Source: Deltaproteobacteria bacterium
GTDB lineage: Bacteria > Desulfobacterota > Desulfuromonadia > Desulfuromonadales > JAAYDE01
NCBI GenBank assembly: GCA_016934985.1
Contig: JAFGRU010000106.1
Location: forward strand, 1-46,236
Length of the DNA: 46,236 nt
Direction of reading: 5' to 3'
The first letter of the stretch is position 1. Every line of letters starts with the position of its first letter. A model generated the notes under the pieces. The model was not told the origin of the DNA. It worked only from the letters and a program-made list of their open reading frames with translations, and made no database searches. The position numbers and the translations under genes are program-made. This document shows positions 1 through 7,884 of the stretch, piece by piece.

Positions 1-71
1 AATAATAACATAATTTACTAATAAAATCAGCTGTTTAATAATATTCGCGAGAAGTTTTTACGATTGTATTC

Positions 72-443
72 TCACGGATTCAGGTTAAAAACTTGAACGA
101 AGTCACGAAGCGTTGACTTTGCCTGATAAAGAAAAGATTCTGCTTTTTCTTTTAGACCGATAATTTGTGTTAGGTTGACAACTCGACCACCTGCTTGCTC
201 TTCAAGACCAGTTTTTGAGAAATGCTCTAAAATCTCGGACTCCTTGAGACAGATCTCATAAGCTATGTCGTAGCAAGCTAAAAGACGAACCATTATCCCA
301 TCGTGGAGCACCGATGAAAGATTATTTTTTTGTTCTTTCGTAATTTCATAGAAATGGAATAGCTCACTCCACTGGGGAAGGGTTCTAGCGACTATTGGGT
401 TTTTGGTGCCATGATTAAATGTTTTGGAAAGAATAAATTGCAT
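72..443 (-). CDS. Hypothetical protein, possible integron cassette ORF
   Basis: A 123-residue protein that I do not recognise. It has no signal peptide or membrane segment, looks soluble and mixed-charge, and is probably mainly helical. It is read from ATG at 443 to TGA at 72. Its AT-rich composition is clearly unlike the housekeeping genes to its right. It points away from the integron-type recombinase gene at 809, and a GTTRRRY core site (GTTAGAT on the minus strand, 466-460) lies about 17 bases before its start codon. That layout is the one expected of a gene cassette next to intI. I see no attC after its stop in the remaining 71 bases, so cassette status is inferred. It could also be an ordinary orphan gene. 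Confidence 0.5.
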   Translation of the reverse strand: MQFILSKTFNHGTKNPIVARTLPQWSELFHFYEITKEQKNNLSSVLHDGIMVRLLACYDIAYEICLKESEILEHFSKTGLEEQAGGRVVNLTQIIGLKEKAESFLYQAKSTLRDFVQVFNLNP

Positions 444-459
444 GAAGTCGGCTCTTAAA

Positions 460-514
460 ATCTAACATAGTGTAGGCGGACTACTTTCCGTATTGTTTTG
501 CGGAATGGTTAGCC
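460..514 (-). repeat. Putative integron recombination site (attC- or attI-like)
   Basis: Read on the minus strand, the 55-bp stretch begins with GGCTAAC (514-508) and ends with GTTAGAT (466-460). The second heptamer matches the integron core GTTRRRY exactly. The first matches the inverse core RYYYAAC at six of seven positions, and the two ends can pair over TCTAAC/GTTAGC with one mismatch. Inside are two short hairpins, TTCCG/CGGAA and GTAG/CTAC. The length is close to the short (about 60 bp) class of attC. The internal arms are not the symmetrical L''/L' pair of a textbook attC, so it could instead be an attI or a decayed site. Confidence 0.45.
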
Positions 515-769
515 CGATTCGTTTAATTCCAAAAAGTTCCCCGTTTAAAGTTTGCAGGTCCTAAGGGAAAAGACAGGATAACCAAGCTGCTTTTCCCTTT
601 TAAACTGCCAAATGATCCGATCCATGTCTAATAACCTATAATTACACACCTTTTATCAGCGAAGAAAATGACCAAAATTCTTTTTAAAAAAAATCGGGAG
701 ATTATTAAGAATAATCATGTAAATTATCACTATGGCCACTGTTTTCCTAGTAAAAATTTTTGGATATCT

Positions 770-798
770 TAATAATGACCCCTAAAATCCTCTGACAA
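770..798 (-). promoter_or_regulatory. Candidate cassette promoter (Pc-like)
   Basis: On the minus strand, TTGTCA (798-793) is separated by 17 bases from TTATTA (775-770). It points away from intI toward the 443-72 ORF, as an integron Pc would. The -10 is only moderately good and AT-rich DNA produces such matches by chance. Confidence 0.3.
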
Positions 799-808
799 AC
801 ATGCAGCC

Positions 809-1759
809 ATGAAACTTCTCGACCAAGTCAGATCGATCATTCGCAAAAAGCACTACTCCATCCGGACCGAGGAAGCCTATATAAATTGGATTAAACGCTA
901 TATCCTGTTTCATAACAAACGCCATCCGAAAGACTTGGACGAAAATGATATCAGCCGTTTTATTTCCCACTTGGCAACCGACCTGAATGTGGCTGCCAGC
1001 ACCCAGAATCAAGCTCTTAATGCCATTGTTTTCCTTTACAAACAGGTCCTCGGCATTGAGATGGGGGACTTCGGCCAAATGGAACGAGCTAAAAAGCCGG
1101 TGAAATTGCCGGTAGTTTTATCGAAAGAAGAAGCTCGCAAGGTGCTGTCGTTCATGACTGGAGACTGCAAATTAATGGCGCAACTCCTTTACGGTAGCGG
1201 TTTGCGTCTCATGGAATGTGTGCGATTGCGGGTCCAGGACATTGACTTTGAGCGGAGCCAGATTACCGTTCGCGACGGCAAAGGCATGAAAGATCGGGTT
1301 ACTCTTCTTCCAGATCAGTTGAAACCTTTTCTTGATGACCATCTGAAAAAAGTCTGAAGTTTACATGAACAGGATTTGGCGAAGGGAATGGGGGAGGTCT
1401 ATCTTCCTTTTGCTTTGGAACGCAAATATAAAACGGCCGGGAAGGAATGGGCATGGCAATATCTTTTCCCGGCTTCGAAAATCTCCCAAGATCCCAGAGG
1501 CGGCAAGATGCGCCGGCATCATATCGATCCCTCAAGTGTGCAAAAAGCGGTAAAAAAGGCAGTACGTCAGGCTGGCATTTTGAAACAGGCCAGCCCTCAT
1601 ACCTTCCGTCACAGTTTCGCCACCCATCTATTGGAGGCGGGATACGACATTCGCACCATTCAGGAATTGCTGGGGCATTCCAGTATCCAGACCACCATGA
1701 TCTATACCCACGTAGCGACACAGAACCGATTGGGTGTCAAAAGTCCTTTGGATAATTGA
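809..1759 (+). pseudogene. intI: Integron-type tyrosine recombinase IntI, interrupted by in-frame TGA
   Basis: The reading frame runs 316 codons, the usual IntI length of about 320, but codon 183 (1355-1357) is TGA. Sequence on both sides is in the same frame and continuous with the family, so this is a nonsense change and not a frameshift. Tyrosine recombinase residues are all present: R133 (in GLRLMEC), K158, H264 and R267 (HTFRH), H290 (LLGH) and Y299 (TMIYTH). The stretch around codons 202-245, with ALERKY and RRHHID, matches the additional domain that separates IntI from XerC/D. The start is ATG in MKLLDQVR, typical of IntI N termini. The stop lies just before the IntI patch, so the 182-residue product would lack the second half of the catalytic domain. 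CGA or AGA to TGA is the simplest origin. A sequencing error is possible. Confidence 0.85.
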
Positions 1760-1771
1760 AAATTTACGTAA

Positions 1772-3187
1772 TCAGTGCGTCTCCACATACTGCCTGAGGC
1801 GGAAATCAACGCCGAGTTCCTCGGCGATGCGGCGGCATTCCTCGACGTCGATGCCGGGAAGGCCGACAACCGAGGCGGTGACGGAAGGGATCCTTTTCTT
1901 CGCCTGGCGTATGAAGTCGAGAACGGCTTGGTAGGCTTCGGGGCCGAAGGCTGAGCAGCAGATGCGCTGGTAGCTTTCGGCATCAGGGGCGTTGAGGGAG
2001 ACGGAGACGGCGTCCACCAGTCCCGCCAATTCGGGAAGGATGTCGCGGCCGTGGACAAGATTGGCCTGGCCGTCGGTATTGATCCGCACCCTGACACCAT
2101 TCTCTTTAAGCCACGCGGCAACCTCCTTGATCAGATCGAGGCGCAGCAGGGGTTCGCCGTAACCGCAGAAGACCACCTCCTGATATCGGGTAGGATCACC
2201 AATGGCCTGTTTGACCTCGGCGGCGTCCGGCTCGTGGTCGAGCTTGAGGGAGTGGCCCTTGACGGTAAAATCGCGGAACTTGGCGCAGAAGACACAGGCG
2301 TTGGTGCAGCGGTTGGTGATGTTGAGGTAGAGGGAGTCGCGGATGCGGTAGGCGATCTTGGTCGACTGGTCGATGTCGCCGAAGCGGAAAAGGCGGTGGA
2401 CGTTGAGGTTGGTGATGCGGCTGATGTCCGCCATGGAGAGGTTTTTCAACTCGGCTACCTTTTCCGCCGTAACCCGCACCAGGGCAGGTTCGTTGCGCTT
2501 GCCGCGATGGCCTTGCGGCGCCAGGTAGGGACAGTCGGTTTCAACCAGGATTCGCTCGACCGGCATGCTTTTCACCACTTCGCGCAGCTCCTCGCTTTTG
2601 GGGAAGGTCAGGGGGCCGGCAAAGGAGAGATAGAAACCCAGGTCAATGCACTGCCTGGCGAACTTCCTATCGCCGCTGAAACAGTGGATAACTCCCGAGA
2701 CCTTCTTCCCGGCATACTCTTCCCGCACTATGCGGAGAATATCCTCGTGGGCGTCGCGATCATGGATGATGACCGGCAGATCAAGGCGTTGGGCCAGCTG
2801 CAGGTGCTGCCTGAAAGCCCATTCCTGCACATCTCGAGGCGAATTGTCGTAATAGAAATCAAGGCCGGTCTCGCCAATGGCCACCACTTTGTCATTGGCC
2901 CGGGCCAGACCTTCAATTTCCTGGAGGATTTCAGTGGTGACCTGGCTGGACTCGTGGGGATGGACCCCTAAGGCCGTATAGATTTGCGGACACTTATCTG
3001 CCAGGGCGAGGTTGGCCCGGGAACTCTCAAGGTTGCCGCCGACGGAGAGGATATGGGTGATGCCGTTGGCCGCGGCTCGTTCCAGGACAGCGTCAAGGTC
3101 GTCGGCAAAACGCGGGTCATCAAGATGGGCGTGGCTGTCAATCAGGGGCGGAAGAATATCTTCAGGTTTTGTCTGGGTGGAAGTCAA
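1772..3187 (-). CDS. TatD-family metal-dependent hydrolase fused to a radical SAM domain
   Basis: A two-domain protein of about 471 residues. The N-terminal domain (roughly 1-265) is a TatD DNase-like TIM barrel with HAH (H19, H21), E106, H142, H168 and D218 as metal ligands. The C-terminal domain (roughly 280-471) is a radical SAM domain with the cluster motif CTNACVFC (C294-x3-C298-x2-C301). It matches the family usually described as TatD-associated radical SAM, which in many genomes is a separate neighbouring gene. The start chosen is TTG at 3187, with AAAGGA six bases upstream. A longer TTG start at 3253 lies inside an inverted repeat and lacks a good ribosome site. It is last in the tmk-holB-ricT-metG run and separated from metG by about 215 bp. 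Substrates of both domains are unknown. Its 3' end comes within 12 bp of the convergent intI pseudogene. Confidence 0.85.
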   Translation of the reverse strand: MTSTQTKPEDILPPLIDSHAHLDDPRFADDLDAVLERAAANGITHILSVGGNLESSRANLALADKCPQIYTALGVHPHESSQVTTEILQEIEGLARANDKVVAIGETGLDFYYDNSPRDVQEWAFRQHLQLAQRLDLPVIIHDRDAHEDILRIVREEYAGKKVSGVIHCFSGDRKFARQCIDLGFYLSFAGPLTFPKSEELREVVKSMPVERILVETDCPYLAPQGHRGKRNEPALVRVTAEKVAELKNLSMADISRITNLNVHRLFRFGDIDQSTKIAYRIRDSLYLNITNRCTNACVFCAKFRDFTVKGHSLKLDHEPDAAEVKQAIGDPTRYQEVVFCGYGEPLLRLDLIKEVAAWLKENGVRVRINTDGQANLVHGRDILPELAGLVDAVSVSLNAPDAESYQRICCSAFGPEAYQAVLDFIRQAKKRIPSVTASVVGLPGIDVEECRRIAEELGVDFRLRQYVETH

Positions 3188-3237
3188 AGCTGTTCCTTTA
3201 TAAACGCGGTTCGGTTGTACAGGGCTGGTTTTTAAGG

Positions 3238-3386
3238 TTGAACGATTGTTCAATCAAAAAATGGCGGCTCGCAGGAACCTCCATTTCAAGCCCGCATGAA
3301 ATTGCCCATCAGGCAGGCTGCCGCTGGTTTTGCGGCTTGCCAGTCCAATGGGCATTTCGGTTTTATTAGATTGAACAATGATTCAA
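3238..3386. repeat. Intergenic element with terminal inverted repeats and internal hairpin
   Basis: TTGAACGATTGTTCAATC (3238-3255) and GATTGAACAATGATTCAA (3369-3386) are inverted copies, 16 of 18 matching with an uninterrupted 11-bp core. Each end is also itself a small palindrome (TTGAAC-N4-GTTCAA; TTGAA-N6-TTCAA). Between them GAAATTGCCCAT (3298-3309) pairs with ATGGGCATTTC (3348-3358), around an inner GGCA/TGCC and GC-rich stem. It sits between metG and the TatD/radical SAM gene. It could be a MITE-like insertion, a pair of TetR-type operators, or an RNA processing or termination structure. Confidence 0.55.
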
Positions 3387-3403
3387 TAAATTAATAACTG
3401 GCG

Positions 3404-4933
3404 TCATTCCTCGATGCGCGGGAAAAGGGGCTTGGCCTTTTCAACGCTGCTGCCGGGTTTCAGGCCACCCCAGCCATCGTTGCCTTCGAGAGTGACATCG
3501 TCGCTTTCCGTGCCGAGTATGGCGAGGATGTTTTTCCCCGTGTCCGGCATAAAAGGCGCGACCAGCAGGGCTGTCAGGCGGATGGCCTCAAGGAGGTTGT
3601 AAAGCACGGTGCCGAGGCGTTCCTTCTGGTCCTCCTGTTTGGCCAGCGCCCAGGGCTGGGTGGCGTCGATGTATTTGTTGGCCTTGTTGATCAGCTCCCA
3701 GATGACCTGCAGGGCCTTGTTGAAGGCCATAGCGTCGAGATGGTTGTCAATGGCGGCGATGCCCTTTTCGAAAGCGGCGATCATATCCTCATCCTCGGGG
3801 CCATTTTCGCCGGGAGCGGGGAGGGTGCCCTTGAAATATTTGTTGACCATGGCGCTGGAACGGCTCACGAGGTTGCCGAGGTCATTGGCCAGGTCGGAAT
3901 TGATGCGGTGAATGAGGGCGGCGTGGGAGAAGTCGCCGTCCAGGCCGAAGGGGACTTCGCGCAGGAGGAAGTAGCGGATCGGATCGACGCCGTATTTGTC
4001 GACCAGCATGTTGGGCTCGACGACGTTGCGCAGGCTTTTGCTCATCTTTTTCCCCTCAACCGTCCACCAGCCGTGGGCGAAAACCTTTTTGGGCAGGGGA
4101 ATTCCGGCGGCCATGAGAAAGGTCGGCCAGTAGATGGTGTGGAAGCGCAGGATATCTTTGCCGATGACATGCACATCTACCGGCCAGAACTTGCTGAAGT
4201 TGCCGTTGTCGTCATGGGGATAGGTGAGGGCGGTAATATAGTTGGTCAGGGCGTCGAACCAGACGTAGACGATGTGTTTTTCGTTGCCCGGGACGGGGAT
4301 GCCCCAGGAAAAGGAGGTCCGCGAAATGGAGAGATCGCGGAGCCCCTCGCGGATAAAGCTGAGGATTTCATTGCGCCGCGAGGTCGGCTGAATGAAGTTG
4401 GGGTTTTCCTCGATATGTTTAAGCAGAGGCTCCTGGAATTTGCTCATGCGGAAAAAGTAGGATTCCTCTTTGAGTTTTTCGGTCGGCCGGCCACAGTCAG
4501 GACAACAGCCATTCATAAGCTGGTTTTCGGTCCAGAAGGTTTCACACGGCGTGCAGTACCAGTCCTCGTATGCGCCGAGGTAGATGTCGCCCTGGTCGAG
4601 GAGCTTTTTAAAGAGATGCTGGACACCGACTTTGTGGCGTTCCTGGGTGGTGCGGATGAAGTCGGTGTTGGTGATGTTGAGCTTCTCCCACAGGGATTCG
4701 AAACGTTTCATCACCCGGTCTGCCAGTTCGAGGGGGGTTTCCCCCTGGGCTATGGCGGCTTTTTCAACTTTCTGGCCGTGTTCATCGGTGCCCGTCAGAA
4801 AAAAGACGTCGTAACCACGGGCTCTCTTGTAGCGAGCCAGGACATCGCAGGCCAGGGTCGTGTAAGAGTGGCCGATGTGGGGGACGTCGTTGACGTAGTA
4901 AATGGGCGTTGTAATGTAAAAGGATTTGCTCAT
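3404..4933 (-). CDS. metG: Methionyl-tRNA synthetase
   Basis: Charges tRNA-Met with methionine in the cytoplasm. It is a class I synthetase of 509 residues with the HIGH motif at 19-22, KMSKS at 296-300 and a single CxxC...CxxC zinc knuckle (C127, C130, C144, C147). The length and the absence of a C-terminal EMAP/Trbp111-like tRNA-binding domain match the short form of MetG. The ATG start overlaps the ricT stop by four bases (ATGA), indicating translational coupling. Start and length are unambiguous. Confidence 0.97.
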   Translation of the reverse strand: MSKSFYITTPIYYVNDVPHIGHSYTTLACDVLARYKRARGYDVFFLTGTDEHGQKVEKAAIAQGETPLELADRVMKRFESLWEKLNITNTDFIRTTQERHKVGVQHLFKKLLDQGDIYLGAYEDWYCTPCETFWTENQLMNGCCPDCGRPTEKLKEESYFFRMSKFQEPLLKHIEENPNFIQPTSRRNEILSFIREGLRDLSISRTSFSWGIPVPGNEKHIVYVWFDALTNYITALTYPHDDNGNFSKFWPVDVHVIGKDILRFHTIYWPTFLMAAGIPLPKKVFAHGWWTVEGKKMSKSLRNVVEPNMLVDKYGVDPIRYFLLREVPFGLDGDFSHAALIHRINSDLANDLGNLVSRSSAMVNKYFKGTLPAPGENGPEDEDMIAAFEKGIAAIDNHLDAMAFNKALQVIWELINKANKYIDATQPWALAKQEDQKERLGTVLYNLLEAIRLTALLVAPFMPDTGKNILAILGTESDDVTLEGNDGWGGLKPGSSVEKAKPLFPRIEE

Positions 4934-6057
4934 GTGTCTCTCCTGGGATTGTTTTTATCGCTGCTGTTATCGGGTTTTTTGCGCGGCCTTCTGCGTGGCC
5001 GGGATCTTTTGCGTTTGGGAGCGGCATCGCCGTCGGGCTGGGGCTGGGCCTGGTCTTGCTTCGGTTTTGGTTTGAGCTCGGGTTTCTGGGCCTGTTTCTG
5101 CCCCTGTCCAGGTTTTTGCGGTCCCCGCCTGCTGGAACCCCTCTTGCGGCTTCTTTTGCTCTGATCCTGGGGGGTGCCTGGCTGGGCCGGCTCTTTTTCC
5201 CGGGGTTTGCGCTCTGCCGTTTCGGGTTGAGATTCAAACTCAACCTCAGGTGGTTTTGTCCGGCCGTCAAGAAGTTCCTGGGGTGAAACCGTGAGGCGTT
5301 TGTCATCCTCCATGCGGAGGGTGATTTTCTGGCTTATGAGATTGACATCAGTGACGACCCCCTGTTTGCCGTTTATCGTAACCCTTTCCCCGCCTTTGGG
5401 AAGTTGTTTCTTGAGGTGGCAGTAGGTGTCGAATTCGTAACTCAGGCAACAGAGAAGACGGCCGCACTGGCCGGAAATTTTTGCCGGGTTCAGGGCCAGA
5501 CCCTGTTCCTTGGCCATTTTGACCGAAACCGGCGAGAATTCCGTGAGAAAAGAGCAGCAGCATAATTGGCGGCCGCAGATGCCGATGCCGCCGACAAGTT
5601 TGGCTTCGTCGCGGACCCCGATCTGCTTCATCTCGATGCGGGTGTGAAACTGATGAGCCAGGTCCTTGACCAGTTCGCGGAAATCGACGCGGCCGTCGGC
5701 GGTGAAGTAGAAGATGATTTTCGAGCCGTCGAAGAGATATTCGGCACGCACCAGTTTCATGACCATGCCGCGTTCCTCAATGCAGTTGCGGCAGAAACTG
5801 AAAGCTTCCTTTTCCAGGTTTTTATGGTTTTTCTCCTGCAGGAGGTCGTCGGGGGTGGCCTTGCGAAGGACCGCTTTGACATCCTCGGGCATCTTTTCGT
5901 CAGGAGTTTCTTCGGGGGGTGTGACTACCGTGGCGAGAGCTCTGCCTCGCGCGGTTTCCACTATGACGCTGTCACCGGCGGCAAGTTCCAGGTCGCCGGC
6001 GGCAAAATGATAATGACGTCCGGCGGTGCAGAATTTTACGGAAACGAGACGTGCCAT
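4930..6057 (-). CDS. ricT: PSP1/RicT (YaaT-like) family protein with basic tail
   Basis: A PSP1-domain protein. In Bacillus the homologue YaaT/RicT is part of the Y-complex that modulates RNase Y, sporulation and competence. Its role in proteobacteria is not settled. Two cysteine-rich motifs, CGRQLCCCSF and CGRLLCCLSY, are diagnostic. After about residue 275 comes a long low-complexity tail rich in K, R, P and Q, running to the end at 375, which is likely disordered and could bind nucleic acid. The gene sits between holB and metG, a placement common for this family (near holB and tmk). It starts at ATG 6057, five bases after the holB stop. Confidence 0.85.
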   Translation of the reverse strand: MARLVSVKFCTAGRHYHFAAGDLELAAGDSVIVETARGRALATVVTPPEETPDEKMPEDVKAVLRKATPDDLLQEKNHKNLEKEAFSFCRNCIEERGMVMKLVRAEYLFDGSKIIFYFTADGRVDFRELVKDLAHQFHTRIEMKQIGVRDEAKLVGGIGICGRQLCCCSFLTEFSPVSVKMAKEQGLALNPAKISGQCGRLLCCLSYEFDTYCHLKKQLPKGGERVTINGKQGVVTDVNLISQKITLRMEDDKRLTVSPQELLDGRTKPPEVEFESQPETAERKPREKEPAQPGTPQDQSKRSRKRGSSRRGPQKPGQGQKQAQKPELKPKPKQDQAQPQPDGDAAPKRKRSRPRRRPRKKPDNSSDKNNPRRDT

Positions 6058-6062
6058 GTTTC

Positions 6063-7073
6063 TTATACCGTTCGATTCGAGGCCGCGCTGCTGGGCTGAT
6101 CGCTCAGCCTCATGAGCAGAACCTCGAAAGATAGTTGTGGATTGGTGTTTTTGTTGATGGAATCTTCAATATCCCTGATGGCCTCGAGCTTCTTCAAAGT
6201 TGAGGCGATGCTCTCTTTGCTGCTTTGATGCCGGACCAGGCCGGCGAGGTCGGCATTAACGAAATCACTTTCAGGCCGCCCCTGAAGTTCGAAAAGGGTG
6301 TCACGGAAGAACAGTTTAAACACTTCCAGGATATCGGGTATCAGGTTTTTTTTCGCGGCCAGTTTCCCGGCCAGGGTAAAGTAGGCGTCGACATGGGACT
6401 CCAGGAGCGGGAGTCGGGTGAAATCCTGAAGAATTTCCGGTCTTTCCTGAAGATAGAAATCGCGCTTGTCGCTGAGACTGTTCTTAAAACTGCCGTCAGC
6501 GAGGGCTGCCAGGAGAGCCGCATGGTTCTGGTCTTCTTCCAGGGTTTGGCTGAATTTTCCGCGCAGGGCTTCCACAGGAAGGCGGTTGAATTTCAAATTC
6601 TGGCAGCGCGAGCGGATGGTCGGCAGAAGGGCCTCGGCGTTGGCGGAGACAAGGATAAACATGGTGTGGAGCTTAGGCTCCTCGAGACTTTTCAACAGCG
6701 CTGTCTGGGCTGCGTGGGTCATCTTTTCCGCTCCGTCGATGAGGCAGACCCGGTGGTCGGCTTCAGCCGGACGAAAGTGGAGTCCTTTCTGAACAGCGCG
6801 GATGTCGTCGATTTTAATGGTTGAAGGGGTGCCGTCAAGGAAAATGAAGTCGGGGTGATTTCCCTCTTCAAATTGACGGCAGCTTCGGCAGTGGCCACAG
6901 GAGTTTCCGTTGACGCAGAAAAGGTTTTTGATAAAGGCTTTGGCAAGCAGCTTTTTTCCGACCCCCTCAGGGCCCGAAAAAAGATAAGCGGAGGCCAGGC
7001 GGTCGGCTGACAGAGCCTTGGACAAAAGCTGTTTCTGCCTGTCATGCCCTAAAATTTGGGAATAAGGCATCAA
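6063..7073 (-). CDS. holB: DNA polymerase III, delta' subunit
   Basis: A clamp-loader subunit acting with tau/gamma and delta to place the sliding clamp at the fork. The 336-residue protein has an AAA+ N-terminal domain with a P-loop-like GPEGVGKK at 34-41. The usual S/T after the lysine is replaced by K, in keeping with delta' not being an active ATPase. It also has a four-cysteine zinc site (C53, C59, C62, C65) and the SRC motif (TIRSRC). The ATG overlaps the tmk stop. The partner delta subunit (holA) is also in this window at 15418. Confidence 0.93.
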   Translation of the reverse strand: MMPYSQILGHDRQKQLLSKALSADRLASAYLFSGPEGVGKKLLAKAFIKNLFCVNGNSCGHCRSCRQFEEGNHPDFIFLDGTPSTIKIDDIRAVQKGLHFRPAEADHRVCLIDGAEKMTHAAQTALLKSLEEPKLHTMFILVSANAEALLPTIRSRCQNLKFNRLPVEALRGKFSQTLEEDQNHAALLAALADGSFKNSLSDKRDFYLQERPEILQDFTRLPLLESHVDAYFTLAGKLAAKKNLIPDILEVFKLFFRDTLFELQGRPESDFVNADLAGLVRHQSSKESIASTLKKLEAIRDIEDSINKNTNPQLSFEVLLMRLSDQPSSAASNRTV

Positions 7074-7711
7074 TTCACCTCTGCCAGGAAAGGTTCAACG
7101 AGAGTTGAAATCTCAAGAGCCAGCTCTTCCCTGCCGGCAAGAGCGTTTACCACCCTGAAACGCTCCGGGTAGTCCCTGGCCAGGCAAAGATAACCCTGGC
7201 GAACCCGCTCGTGAAATGTGTCGGGCTCAAGTTCGAGGCGGTCGCGGCGTGATCCTGTGGTGTGGTTGCGGTGGGCCAGCCGCTCCTGGCCGTTCTCAAC
7301 GGGCATGTCGAGAAGCAGGGTCAGATCGGGGACCAGACCGCCAACAGCAAAGTCGTTGAAGCGGTGGATAAGTGATAAATCCAGGCCCCTGGCAAAACCC
7401 TGGTAGGCGGTGGTGGCGTCGGCAAAGCGGTCGCACAGGACAATTTTACCTGCGGCCAAAGCGGGCCGGATGATCTCAAAAACGTGCTGCGCACGTGCGG
7501 CCAGGTAAAGGAAAAGTTCCGTTTCGGAGGCGACCTCTCCCTGGTCCGGATGAAGGAGGAGATGGCGAATTTTGTCGCTTAAGGGGCAGCCTCCCGGCTC
7601 CCTGGTGGTGAGGACGTTGAAGCCGCCCTGCCGCAGGGTTTCTGCCAGCAAGAGGATTTGGGTGGATTTCCCGGAACCTTCAACCCCTTCGAATGTAATA
7701 AAAAGTGACAT
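7070..7711 (-). CDS. tmk: Thymidylate kinase
   Basis: Phosphorylates dTMP to dTDP for dTTP synthesis. The 213-residue protein has a P-loop at 9-16 (GVEGSGKS), the DRF motif at 94-96 and a lid region around 145-155 with basic residues. It is the first gene of the minus-strand operon and overlaps holB by four bases. A promoter lies about 55-80 bp upstream. Confidence 0.96.
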   Translation of the reverse strand: MSLFITFEGVEGSGKSTQILLLAETLRQGGFNVLTTREPGGCPLSDKIRHLLLHPDQGEVASETELFLYLAARAQHVFEIIRPALAAGKIVLCDRFADATTAYQGFARGLDLSLIHRFNDFAVGGLVPDLTLLLDMPVENGQERLAHRNHTTGSRRDRLELEPDTFHERVRQGYLCLARDYPERFRVVNALAGREELALEISTLVEPFLAEVN

Positions 7712-7764
7712 GCTCGGTGTTTTTTGTTAAAAAGTGGAAATTGCTTGATTTTTTAAATCAGGTC

Positions 7765-7793
7765 ATTATAAGGAGGGGTCGGGGGATATTCAA
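7765..7793 (-). promoter_or_regulatory. Sigma-70-type promoter for the tmk operon
   Basis: On the minus strand TTGAAT (7793-7788) and a perfect TATAAT (7770-7765) are separated by 17 bases. The site precedes tmk within the divergent tmk/rnc spacer, where a promoter is required. Confidence 0.6.
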
Positions 7794-7884
7794 GGAAAAG
7801 CGTTTTTTCCATCGACATATTTTCCGCCCTTTTCAGCAGTCAAACCGTTTTTTTCTATATATTATTTCCCGGGTAAAACGAGCG

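Larger units (their letters stand above)
444..808. other. AT-rich spacer between cassette-like ORF and intI
   Basis: A 365-bp stretch with no credible gene. Besides the recombination-site candidate at 460-514 it holds a 10-bp perfect hairpin (AAGGGAAAAG at 563-572 pairing with CTTTTCCCTT at 590-599, 17-base loop). It also has a perfect TATAAT at 637-642 on the plus strand without an obvious -35, and a minus-strand promoter candidate at 770-798. In integrons this interval normally carries attI and the cassette promoter Pc. No LexA-type operator was recognised. Confidence 0.5.

Noticed and set aside
1355..1357. The TGA in intI as selenocysteine.
   Set aside because: The position is not catalytic, IntI proteins are not selenoproteins and no SECIS-like hairpin is evident right after it.
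1339..1380. intI looked like two overlapping genes or a frameshift.
   Set aside because: Both halves are in the same frame; a single TGA at 1355-1357 separates them, so it is a nonsense codon.
2051..2971. A 306-codon open frame on the plus strand across tatD.
   Set aside because: Antisense to a well-supported gene; repetitive V/G/E/A composition typical of a shadow frame.
3740..5164. A 474-codon plus-strand open frame over metG and ricT.
   Set aside because: Opposite to two clear genes and without recognisable protein features.
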